Assembly: GCF_963678635.1 (NCBI RefSeq)
Contig: NW_026970764.1
Span: 1-64,000 of the forward strand
DNA from: Symsagittifera roscoffensis
Taxonomy: Eukaryota > Xenacoelomorpha > Acoela > Convolutidae
Reading direction: 5' to 3'
Length of the DNA: 64,000 nt
Position 1 is the first letter of the stretch, and every line of letters starts with the position of its first letter. Under the pieces are notes generated by a model that did no database searches, was not told where the DNA came from, and saw only the letters and a program-made list of their open reading frames with translations. A program made the translations under genes and the position numbers. Below are positions 12,426 through 23,387 of this stretch, in pieces.

Positions 12426-13600
12426 TCATTTACTAAGTTTGGTTCTCTTTGTGAGTAAGGTTGTGTTGTCCAATATGGTAGTTGTTCGGCGGTGTTGGGG
12501 GGGGGGGTTAAAAGGATTTTCACGGATTTGTTCGGATGTTGGCGCTGAACCTAGATAGTCTGAAGGGATATTTTGTGTGTTATGTTGTGAAGTAAGCGTA
12601 GGAGTGTCTGGTAATGTAATTCTAGAGTCTTCTGAGCTTGATGGTTGGTTTGGGTCTGGAATTGTGTTTGAATTTTGTTCTGTTAAAAAATTTTTAATTT
12701 CCTCAAATCGTGTGATAGTGTTTCGTTCAAAATTATGTCCTAAAAATTTAACGCGTGTTAAAAAGAAATGTGATTTATCTGGGGCTGCTTTCAGATTTTC
12801 TTTCTGAAGTATTTTATGATATTGTTCCAAAACTGTAAACATTTCGTCTTTAGTTTGTGATTGCATGAAAACATCATCTAAATAAGTGATTGCATTTTTC
12901 TTGAGTAAAAGTGGTCTAAAAATTTTACTCATGAAAGCTGAAAAAGCTGCTAGTCCTATGGATATTCCATAGAATAATCGATTAATTTCGTTTTGTTGAT
13001 TTCCAATAGCAAATTGTGTTAATCGTCGTGACTGTTCATCTAGTGGCATTTGATTGCAAGCATTATTCATATCTGCGGTTGTGAAGTACTTACCATTTAT
13101 CTTTGTTAAGATAACTTGTATTGGTTCAATGAGCCCATTACATTTTGACTCATCAATTAGTGAATTGAGAGTCTAAAACAACTTTTAGTGATTCAACTTT
13201 TGCTAGAATAATAACAGGGTTGATGAAGGTGTTGCCTTTTGGTTGTTCTTCCTTATTTACTGGTGATATAGTTTCGTAATGTTCTGAAATATGAATTGAT
13301 CGATTTACCTTATCGTGTAAGTGAATCGGAACTTTACTTGCTCTTTGCTTTTTGAAAACTGCGTCAGGTTTTAATGGAAGATGTAGTGATGAACTAATTT
13401 TTCCAACGTCAAATTTTGATGTTGCATAAACTGTTGAATATTTTATTAGTTGTTTTAGCTAATTTGTCAAATTCATTTTGTGTTATTTGTGATTGTTGAA
13501 AAATAAACATTGTTAAAAATTTTTGTTGTTCTTCTGTATAATTTGTTATATTAAACGTTGGTTTAAAATATGGCGTTTTTGTGAAGTAATCTGTATTTCT
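12426..13600 (-). pseudogene. Reverse transcriptase region, Ty3/gypsy-like
   Basis: The open segment 12426-13070 reads NNACNQMPLDEQSRRLTQFA, then a gypsy-type fingers/palm stretch (FYGISIGLAAFSAFMSK), the catalytic box AITYLDDVF, and the thumb-start signature VKFLGH. These match Ty3/gypsy reverse transcriptases in order and spacing; BEL/Pao enzymes usually read YVDD. Upstream sequence to about 13600 on the same strand belongs to the amino-terminal part. The carboxy end turns Pro/Ser/Thr-rich. No RNase H or integrase was recognised before the envelope module begins. Broken. Confidence 0.75.
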
Positions 13601-13792
13601 TTTTTTTTACTTATTATATTATTTATGGATAATTCTTCGTCAAGAATTGTTGACTGACAAATATCTAATAGTTGTAATATATTGTTTACTCGGTATGCTA
13701 CTTCTTTTATAGGTGAAGTTGTATCATTTGTTTCACAATATCCTAAGAGTCCTAAGGGTAATGTTATTCGATTTGGTGTAATATTATACATA

Positions 13793-14430
13793 CTATTTGT
13801 GTTTTTCAAGTATTTTATGGATTGTTATTTTGAAAAATTTGTGAATGGGTTTAAATTCGAAATCTGACATAAAAGTTTGTTCTTTGTTTTGACTTTTGTT
13901 ATACTGATGAACTTGTTTTATTGAAAAGTTATTTACATTTCCTGATAGTGTTTTCAGGTGTTTTCGTTCTGGATTATAAATGGGGTAGAATTTGGAGAAA
14001 AATGGTGGTTGTTTGCTTAATCTTTGAAAAAATGTTAAGGCTGTTGTTTTCTTTCTTGTATGTTTGTCTTTTATATGGATTTTATTATTTAAGATGTTTA
14101 TCGTTGGTATATACTTAGTTATAAACGGTATGCCAATGATATTGTGCTTAACATCAGTAATATGAAATGTTTGTTTGAATGGTTTGTTCAAAATCTTGTT
14201 TTGTTGCATTGTTCTTGTGGGAACAAGCAATAGTTGGATTTTTCCATAATTTACTAAAGTTGATCCTTGTGCTGTTGCTAAATTACTAGATGCTTGGAGG
14301 AGTTTTAAATTCGGAAGCAATATTTTGATTTCATTCCATGTAGGAGTGTTAATGGTATTTGACTCTGCTCCTGAGTCGATTAAAAAAATAATTTCAAGAT
14401 CTGGTGGTTGAAATTCTGTACTTTTTGGGC
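13793..14430 (-). pseudogene. Retropepsin-like aspartic protease segment
   Basis: Minus-strand translation around 14340-14400 gives IIFLIDSGAESNTINTPTW, the DSGA form of the retroviral aspartic protease active site with hydrophobic residues before it. Downstream (13793-14320) comes a segment with ITDVKHNIIGIPFITKY, which resembles the I-I-G second conserved block of retropepsins. Position between gag-like sequence and reverse transcriptase is the expected gag-pro-pol order. Part of the fossil retroelement; broken. Confidence 0.7.
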
Positions 14431-15129
14431 TCTCTAAGAGAATTGGGATTGTCCAAATTTTTTTTCTCGGTTGATCTTTTTTGTATGTTTTGATAAATAT
14501 GTCTGTTTGAGCATTGTACGTCGTCTTTATCGGTTTTAATTACAGTGTTAATTTCGTTTACTTCCTGTGTAGTTCGTGTATTATTATTGATGGGTCTAGT
14601 GTAATAATCATGAAGAAATTCCAATTCATTTCGTATTTTTGTGAACTAAAGTGTTGTTCATATATGACAGGTTCATAGTCATTTTCGACTGTTATCATAT
14701 TTACTGAGATGCTATTATCTGTATCACTTTCAGTATCTGTTGATTCACAATTAAGGTGGTTTAATTCGTCATTTTCTGTCTTATCAAAACTTGGGGGTCT
14801 GAAGTTTTTTCTTCATTTGTTTGTACTTGATTGATTTGTCTTTGATGCTTTGGTGTGTTACTTCTCTATCGGTGTTGAGAATCGGGGTAACGGCTAATAT
14901 TCCTATGGGGTGACTGGGAATAGTTTCTGTATCTATTGTTGTAATTTAAGTTTCGGTTTCGTGAATTTTTTCTTGATCTGCTTTGATGGTTATCATTTGA
15001 TCTTTGATAGTTTGATCTATTTTATGAAATATTCATTGGTCTGTTGTTTGGGTAATTTTGATTTCGATTGTTTGAGTAACTTCTATTCCTATTGTTTGAA
15101 TAGTTTCTATTTCTGTTGTATGATGAATT

Positions 15130-16739
15130 TCATGATCTATAGTTGGAATAGTGTCTATTCCTTGGGTTTGATTGGGAACTGGATGCAGAAACAAATTCTG
15201 TTGTGTTTGAATCCGATCGTGAATAGTTATTTCTATATTGGTTATTTTGACTATTCGATCGACTGTATCTGTTTTGTGTGAAATTTCTTGAATTTTTTTG
15301 TTCGGGCGATCTACCTCTACAACTGGAGTTATATGGTGATTGATTTCTTGAATAATTTGAATTGCCTGGAAGTGGTTTTCCAGAGCTATTATTACTGTGT
15401 ATATTCTTGTTTGGAAGATTTTGATCTTTTTTCATGTATTGATAGAATGACTTATCTGGTTCTTTGTGCTTTTGAGGTTTATTCTGATTGTCTTGTTGTT
15501 TTTGTCTACATTCGGCAATACTGTGTCCGTATCCTCGGCAATAATTACACCATTTTTGAAAGATGGTTTACCTTTAAAATTTGGGTTCTTTTCACAGTTG
15601 TTTAGAATTTCAGTGATTTTTTCAGTCAGTGGTGTTTCTGCTTGTTCTAGTTTATCTACTAATTTTCTAAAATCTAAAGCTGGTTCTCAAATTGAGGAAG
15701 GATGAGATACTCTCTTTTTTATAGCTATTTTCCTTATTTGAGGTGTTAAGGTCATCAAAAAAATTTCTGTCATTTTTGTGTTTTTCTAATCATGTGTAGT
15801 AATTGAATATGCTTTTCGAACTAGTGTTTCGATTCGAGCTGCTAATTGTTTAATTGTTTCATTTGGTAATCTGCGAATTTCGTTGCATAAAATTCTTTAA
15901 TGTTGTTTGTTTCTTTCAGAATCAAAAATTTTTGAAAATTCTTGTGTGATTCTTTTCCAATCTGATTTTATGTCTATAGGTAGTACTGAAAACCATTTTT
16001 GAGCTGCGCCACCTAGTGTCGTTTGTATTAACGCTGTGCGTCTATGTATCCAATTTTGATGGAAGGGTGTTTTAATTGGTTGGGGTCCTAATTTTAAAAT
16101 TAAATTTGCTGTGACTGCATTTAGGTAATCTTCTACTGAGCATTCAGGGTCTGTTCCTGTGAATACCATTAATGGTATTTGAATGTTATTGACAATCCTC
16201 CCATGAAAAATGGATTCATCGTCATTTGGATAGGAGTGACTCTGCGGCGTTTAGTATTTGCCAGAAGTTTGTAAGATATTTTTTGTTATTTCATGTTGTT
16301 GTAGGTAATATGGTAGCGGTATTTAACTTTGCATTTGAGTTGGTTGGTAGGAATGCATAGTCATTGAATTTTGTGATTGTATAGGTTGAATAGATTGTGT
16401 GTTAATTGAGTTTAGTATATGCATTGGTTGTTGATTCTGCATATCTGCTGGATTTTGTGGGTAAATTTTTATATTTTGGGATGGTTGAGATTGTCGCGGT
16501 CTTTGTGTGCAATATTCTTGCGTGTATGGTGAAAAAAAAATGTCTGATTGATGATAATCATCATCATCAGATGATAAGTAATTTGTGTAAAAAGGTGCTT
16601 GTTGTCTATTCCTATTTTGTTGAAAAAATGGGTAATTTTCAGTATAATACTGTGAAGGGTATGGATAATCTTGGAAATTTACTGAATTGGTCGATGTATT
16701 TGGAGGAATCCAATAGCGAGAATAGACGCAGTTTTGCAT
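15130..16739 (-). pseudogene. Gag-like segments of the env-bearing element
   Basis: The open segment 15897-16169 has a gag capsid character: GTDPECSVEDYLNAVTANLI, a basic region, then LGGAAQKWFSVLP, close to the GxAxxWF motif of Ty3/gypsy capsids. To its right 16323-16739 is Gln/Asn/Pro/Tyr-rich, as in the amino-terminal part of many gypsy Gag proteins. To its left 15130-15435 is Arg/Ser/Asn-rich (RSNSQNNQYRNNYSRSD), suiting a nucleic-acid-binding tail that lacks an obvious zinc knuckle. Broken; pieces left separate. Confidence 0.6.
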
Positions 16740-17464
16740 GTTGTTTAGGGGGGTTGATTTGTTTTTGATGTAATAACATAATTATAGTTGTGTTCTGCAA
16801 AACTGTTTTTTGTGAACGTTTTTCGTGATTTTGACGGTTTTTTCATTGGTCTATGTATCTGATAGTCCATATGTGAGTATTTTGGGGCAACCGAAGGCTT
16901 AACGGTCGATTGTAAGGTTACTTGTGGTAGTGTCGAATTTTTATTTCTCGGTGTTGTGAGATTTGGATGTATTGGTGAGATTTTTTGTTGTGTATTTGTT
17001 ACTGTTGTTGGATTTTTTTCTTCATTTATGAAACGTGATGGTGTTTGTGTAAAATTTCTAGTTCCATTGAGATTTTCATGATGTATAACTGTTGAATTTA
17101 AGCTGTTATGTTGTGCATCAGGTAAAAATTTATTATAATTTAAATGTGTTGTTTCAATTGATAGTGGTATTATTTTTACATAATCTTTGTGAAAAGGTAT
17201 TGTACTTTTTGCTTGACTTGAGATATCTACTGGAAAATTTCAGAATACTGGATGAAACCATTCAGGGTCCCAAACGTAATCTGATTGTTCTGCAATGACA
17301 GTGTCGTCATTGGTACTTTGGGGTCTAAAAGTTTTTTTTTGCTTGTTCAATTAAATCAATATCATGTGTAAAATAATCAATTGTAAACCATGCTAGTATT
17401 TTCTGTAAATCATTTTTAGTGTTTCGTGAAACATCATTATTGGTAAAATTTTTACGGATTGCGT

Positions 17465-18471
17465 TTAAAAATGTTGAAAATGCAGCGATTTCGTTTCTAA
17501 CTTTTGTGTGTTTGATGTTTGGACTGGTGATGTACTTTGAGCTTCTGCCCTTTCTAATATATATAGATAACTATATATTATTGCAAAAATTTCGTTGGTG
17601 AATATTGAGTTTGCTCTCTGCGAGTTTTGATATTGTATGCTTTTGATATATTCTGTGAAAACTTTTGAAAATTCTAAATCTATATCGTCTGTTTGGATAA
17701 CATATTTACCATGAAATGTTCTTGGTGTACTGATTTCTATGGTGTAGATTCCGTATTGTTGTGTTAGGTTACATATTTCTTTCAAATAATGTTCTATAAT
17801 TTGTCTTTTGAATTTTATATCTGGGAATTCTGAATTGCATGGACTGATTCCTGGTTCAAACAAATTTACGAGTAAATTTTTGCAAAGTCGGGTTTGTCCT
17901 CTATCACTGAGTGAATTTATAATTAAAGGGAAAAACTGATTCTTCGTCTGGACTTTCGTCACTTTGAGTGTTGCTCAATTTTTCAATTGATGACTGTTAA
18001 TACATAATTATCAATATGTCTAATTGGTTGATTCCAATTGTATAGATGTACTGGTTTGTGTTTATATTTCTTTTTTATTCTGTATTTTCCTTTTTTTGAT
18101 GAGTTTGAAGTTGTTTCTGAATCGGAAAAATATAATTGATCATGGGTTGGGTAATTTTTATTCACTGAGTCATTTAATTTAAATAGCGCGTCTAGACTAC
18201 TGACTTCTGATTCGGATGCATTTTTATCTTCGGATGCACTGACTTCTGATTCGGATGCACTGACTTCGAATGCATTTTTTTGTTTTGAAAATCTTTTTCG
18301 TGTTATCTGTCTTTGTTTACTTATAATTTTTCTTTTTATTGTTTGTCGTTTTGTTCGAATGTATCCAACTGTTTGTGTATGCGGGGTTATCACAAGATCA
18401 AATTTTTGGTTGTCTATTTCGCAATTGTATAGTACGATTGTTTGTTTTTTTCCTAGATTTTTCAATGACAT
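17465..18471 (-). pseudogene. 5'-most open segments of the env-bearing element
   Basis: Two minus-strand segments. 17983-18471 (162 residues) starts at a good ATG, has a strongly basic middle (RQTIKRKIISKQRQITRKRF), then an acidic serine repeat (SASESEVSASE) and ends tyrosine-rich. 17465-17962 (165 residues) has globular character with a conserved-looking LYILERAEAQS. Neither matches a family I know. Order and strand place them at or upstream of gag; they may be gag leader, an accessory frame, or host-derived. Confidence 0.35.
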
Positions 18472-20125
18472 AAGGTTTAGGATGAGGGATGCAATAATGT
18501 TATTAGTGATTTTAATTTCCTAGACTGTTAGTCCTTACAATTTTTCGGTTAGCTTAACCTGGGTTTTTTGTCCAGGGTTGGAGAGAAAAGTATATCGATT
18601 CCGAAGAATGATTTTTACTTTCTAGTCTAAGTTAAGGTGTTAACTTACTTAATCTTACTTAGGAGTAGTGATTGTGTTGAAGGGATGAAGAATAAATAGT
18701 AAATCGATCCACAAGGTTCAGGTATAATTAGAACACACGTAGTTTGTTAGATACTATTTTAATCTTACTAAATTTAAGATTTATCCTGGGTCAGGTACGA
18801 GGAGGGTTCAAGTGAAGGATGAATAACCGAAGTTCTTCACTGTTTAGCCTAAGTTGAATGGTTAGCGTTATTAAAAAATTCTATTAGTCCTGGGTCTTTT
18901 GAAAAAGTTGGGTAGTGAATCGATGTTTGAGGTCGCTAGACACTTGATAAGTGGGTGGGGGAGAACAAAATTGTTCTTTTTAATCCAAGGATAAGCCTTG
19001 ATGATCAGAATTTAAAATTTATAAGGTAGAAAATTGATTTAGATCCAAGGAAAGCCTTGATGATCTGGTTTAAGATTAAATAAAATTAAGTTTAAGGGAT
19101 ATAAAGCTTAGGATAAGCCTTTTTAAAATAACTTAAATTCAATTGGTAAAAGGTTTTAGTTTTTGATGATATTAGTTGATTTATGATTGCTGTTATGTTT
19201 AGGTGATGCTTTATGTTTAGGTTATGAAGCTGGAACAACAGGATGATTTATATATACTAACAATTTATTGTCATGCTACTAATTTTTTTTTTTTATTTTC
19301 AATAAATATTTTTTCAAATATGTTTTATATATTACTGCAGAATTTGAGCGAACGATTTGAGAACTTTTTATCAATCTTTATTGAACAATAATAATTTTAT
19401 CTAGCGCCTGAAATAATCATTGAAGATTAGCTTCAAAGATTTTGTGTTTGCAAATGAAAGTCTAAATTCATTGCTAGTAAGATTCTAAATATAAAAGTTT
19501 GTGTTGGCTTTTGCCGTACGATCATGAAACTTAAGGGTAAGTTTCTATGTAGTCTTATGTCGTCTCTTGTCCGAGATCTTTTTCCAATACCGGGTAGTTC
19601 TCGTATTGTGCGGAATAGCGGCTCTGATCTATTGAGTCGTAGAGACATTTCAATTAATTTATTGTCGTGTAACATTTTAAAAATGTTTTGTCTATCTTCT
19701 AATCTATTTTTGGTTAATTTTAAGCTATTTTGTCTTTTAAGGTCTTTATTCGAGACTTATGGTCGCATCAGTTGAGTTAGGTGTGATGTGTATAACTCAT
19801 AAAGTAATTTGGGATAGGGTACACCGTCTGTTCGTCACGCTATCTTATTTTCGGCCGGATAGGTTCGTGCAACTTCTTAGTCTAATACCGATCCTAATCT
19901 TACTCTTATATCTACTAGTCTCAGGGTGTTTAACTAGTCTCTGCTAGGCTCAATAGATCTAGAGTATACTGGTTTTATTGCGGCTGCTGAAGTTCTCTTG
20001 GTGAGGTAATTAAGTTCTAAGTTAAATTCAAATCTCTCTGGTGCTGAAATTTCAAGTATTTTTAGCACTTACAATAAGTGGGTTGTTAGTTAGATGGATT
20101 ATGATTGGTTAAATTTAAATATTTT
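18472..20125. other. Leader-like flank of the env-bearing block, no gene
   Basis: No convincing frame. Two near copies of a short motif, ATCCAAGGATAAGCCTTGAT and ATCCAAGGAAAGCCTTGATG, lie at about 18979 and 19045. A less AT-rich stretch at 19500-19960 has open frames on both strands but no recognisable product. This is where a 5' LTR and primer-binding site would be expected, and I could not find either. Confidence 0.35.
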
Positions 20126-20184
20126 ATAGTGATAAAATATCTAATTTACATCCAATAATAAAATGTAGTTTAGATCAGGTTCCA
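20126..20184 (+). repeat. 59-bp direct repeat, right copy
   Basis: Same orientation as 3504-3562, 57 of 59 bases shared, ending TAGATCAGGTTCCA in both. It marks the right limit of the retroelement-rich block. Confidence 0.75.
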
Positions 20185-21539
20185 AGAAGTTATGGCTGCT
20201 ACAATCCTATTTCGTTTACAAGAGCATTTTGCCAACATGATAATAATATTGATTTCTCTCTTTGATAGACTCAACAATTTCAAAATACTTCTTCTGAGCA
20301 AATCAGACATTTAAAATACTTTCGCAATATTGTAATATCGCTACTTGTATTTCAAAGACTGTCAGTTGGATAATTTAAGCAATGTGAAGAATGCAGTAGA
20401 AAACATCATACAATCTTCAAATAAAATCCGTAGAAGAGTAAAGTACAAAATCACATCTTCGAAAATTCGAACAGGTTGCTTTTCTATCTGCAGAATCGTC
20501 TTCGGGACCAGAACAAACAGTTCCTTTGATAAAAGATATCGGCCATTGTGGTTTTTGAACGAAACAGTTTTTGCCCGAGTGTCGGTTAGTGGATACGTAT
20601 CACAAGAAAAATTGTTTTTGCCATTCAATTTGTCATTTTAATTTCCGCTGACTGAAATCAGATGCAACAGGCATTCAGTTCCGCTGACTTTCTTAACTTT
20701 GTCATTCAGTTCCGCTGACTGAAATCTTATTCCTTCAAAACACCTTTAAAGTAAAACATTGAAAATTAATCACTCAGCAGGTCCCCAATCTATACAGGCG
20801 ACACATTACATTTTCAAAACTTGGAAACAACTTAATTGTTCTATTCATTGGCATCAAGAAAATCAAACACTTTCAGCACAACAAAGTTGTTGGAGGGCCT
20901 AAAAAACGTTTTTGTTTGCGGTTAAAACAGTTTTCGGCAGGACTATAGCCTGAAAGCATAGTGTGATAGCCAAATGTAAAGTCAAAACTGAAACTAACAC
21001 AAAATCACAACGAACTAAATTGTTTCAAAAGATTCAGTACACATACGGAATTGGTTTAATTAAAAACTAATTATCTAAGAACAATGACAAGGACATGCTA
21101 TTGTGGAAAAACACCTCGGATAATACTGAAGGTCATTATCAAATAGTCTTATTATGGAAAAAAGAAGCTTCGCTGTCGAAAAATTGTTAGCTTGCAGAAA
21201 AACATCTCAAAATTCTCAACAACAAGCATGCATGACAAATGATATTGATCCTAGCAAAGTATCTAACACTTCTAGTGTTTTGTTTAGTCCTTGAACCCAA
21301 ACCTACACACCTGAATTGATACTTTGAGTTTTTTACTGGTTTCATAGTCCGTTCCAGTGACAAAATGGTCGCCCTTTCTGCAGACATAAAGAATGTATTC
21401 ATACAAAATACATTTGATCCCTAAGAAAGACTTTTCCTACAATATCTGTGGTACAGTGAAGTAAAATTAGAGACGCAGGAGTGTACAAGTCATACGTTCG
21501 GAGTTACAGACTCCCGATGTGTTGGGCACTTAAGAATGA
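20185..21539. other. No gene seen; short TTCCGCTGACT repeats
   Basis: No supported gene. Three copies of TTCCGCTGACT lie at about 20644, 20681 and 20710, the last two preceded by CATTCAG. A frame at 20362-20628 (minus, 88 residues) has no recognisable features. Sequence from 21420 on becomes less AT-rich toward the next retroelement remnant. Confidence 0.4.
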
Positions 21540-23386
21540 AAATAGGAACCTTGAACTGTGAAGTATTTTTGAAAAAAATTATTTACACGGACAATTTGTC
21601 GACATCGCTGTTTGTCCACAGGTTGTCGCAGTGGAAGGCTAGAGAGCATTTGTACTCTTTTAGTGAGCGTAATCCCAGTATCGTTTCCGCCTTGTCCTCT
21701 GGGACAGCTAAAGCCTCCATATCGTCATCTATCGAGCCTAGTAGTAGCTTAGTGGTGATCCAGTCATCTACTTCCACGTCACGTCCATCCGCTGTCTCGA
21801 GGGATCCCTTTTGTACTCGTAGTTCGGGAGTAACGACTAGTTTCCTAAGACCTCGCTTCGTAAAAGGTTAACCGTAGCTCCGGCATTCACCAGGGCCCTG
21901 ACCGGGGTTCCCCCACCATCGCGTCTGCTACGAGTCCAAAGGGTGCTTCGGGGACTCTACATACGCCGACAAACTCCAGGGATAGGTCGGTCTGGCACGG
22001 AGTACTGGATGTCTGTTTAGGGGTTGGGGCGGGGTTTGAGTTATTCTGGTGGAAGAGCGACTGTACCTGCTCTGCTTCGACCCTGCGACTGTTCTGGTTC
22101 CCCATCTGGGTTTGATTTAAGGCTGTTTGCTGTGGGGGGCTGTTTGCTGGGGGAGGGACCTCTATTGGCCCTCTGTTGCTCAAAAGCTCGGTCGGGACAT
22201 TGCCTCCGCCATGCGCTCCTAATGTCCCGGCCCTCAACATGGTATGGTTTAAATGGTCCGTTGACTTCTGGAGACGGTCTTTTGCAAAATAATCGGGCTA
22301 ACCGCAAGCGTATCAATTACCCCTGGGTAACGTGTTTTTCATACTATACAGCCATCCCCCATTCGATTGAAAGTTCTGTCGATTTTCATCAAGGTGCAGG
22401 TCGAACAACTGCCTGGTCATGTTGCGGGCTCTGATCGGGGTAGGTTCTCTGGGTGCGGAGCGGGAATAATACCGTTAACGAACCTACCCATCCTTGCCGT
22501 CATAATCTCCATCTGGGTCAGCAATTCATTGTGAGCACTCACCAGTTGTTGATCCTTGCATCTGTGTTCACCTGCTGTCGCCCAGAGTTCACTCCAGCAA
22601 TGGTGCACGGTCTTTCTGCCCTTTCGCCCCGCGGGTCACGTCAGTAATTGGCTCCGGCTCGTTCGCCGCCAGCCTCGCCTGGTCCATCCTCTTCCAGTTG
22701 CGGGCTCTTGTTCACGAGCTCCAAGGCTTGAGCACGCGCGACGGTCTGGACAAGACTGGCCAAGTCCTCTCGTAGTAGCAGGTCCTGCAGATCGACGTCA
22801 AACAGTCCATCATTAAATTGTACTCAGTTTATGTCATATCTGGCTTGGGCGCCTATGTTCGCATTGGCTATGTCACCAAGCTATCTGGTTGGCTTCGAGA
22901 ATTCTCGTACGCATTCCTTGACCCCTGCATGGAGTTTTTAAACTCAGCTCTGGCTGCAGACTGTGTATGAAAGGGCATCTTTCTGTGATCTAGCTCGCCT
23001 AACATGCCTCCTAAAAATGGATTAGGAAAACCTTCGAACTCTTCCGTGAAGTGTGCTGGCATACTGGTGAACTCGTCCAGCGCTCAGCACGTGAGGAAGA
23101 ACGGCAACACCATCCTGACTTGCTCGTCGTCCCATCTGTTGGCGTCTGTCACCCACGCAAATCAGACCAGTTCGGGAAGCTACCAGAGAGGAATTGATCA
23201 GGTTGGATTGTCCCAAAGCCAAACACACCCTGTTGACAGTCTAGGGCATTTGCTACGACCACTTCAGCCTCTGCCATCAAAGATCTTGCTTCACCGTCCA
23301 TTATCCGTCGTCAAACTGTAGTACTTCAGCGTTCGTAACAATCGTATCGCAACTGCAGCCGAAAGTAGAGCCAACCCAGGGCGCCA
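21540..23386 (-). mobile_element. Fossil gypsy-type gag-protease remnant
   Basis: Minus strand. A gag-like start at about 23300 (MDGEARSLMAEAEVVVANAL) is followed by capsid-like open segments (22868-23062, HFTEEFEGFPNPFLG; KMPFHTQSAARAEFKNSM). A Gln/Pro/Asn-rich region comes next (21887-22316). Near 21870 is a retropepsin-like segment, ALVNAGATVNLL, which aligns with the A-V-D-T-G-A-T-V-N-L-L active site of gypsy proteases. No reverse transcriptase follows. Base composition is clearly more GC-rich than the flanks. Broken, several breaks. Confidence 0.6.
23369..23386 (-). other. Primer-binding-site-like sequence
   Basis: On the minus strand this reads TGGCGCCCTGGGTTGGCT, starting with the TGGCGCC seen in many LTR-element primer-binding sites. 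It lies just before the gag-like start and one base from a possible LTR edge (TG at 23388 on the plus strand). tRNA identity not determined. Confidence 0.5.
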
Positions 23387-23387
23387 C

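Larger units (their letters stand above)
3563..20125 (-). mobile_element. Fossil env-bearing Ty3/gypsy-like retroelement block
   Basis: Minus-strand order, right to left: lysine- and serine-rich and gag-like segments (about 18.5-15.1 kb), retropepsin-like segment (14.4-13.8 kb), reverse transcriptase (13.6-12.4 kb), an envelope-like module present twice (11.9-9.5 and 9.5-7.1 kb), and a proline- and threonine-rich tail (7.0-5.3 kb). The reverse transcriptase box YLDD and the following VKFLGH segment fit Ty3/gypsy. I recognised no RNase H or integrase and no long terminal repeats; only a 59-bp direct repeat bounds the block. The element is clearly broken, with well over ten breaks. The two envelope copies differ by roughly 8% in a compared stretch, so the decay is old. 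Outer limits are approximate. Confidence 0.7.
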
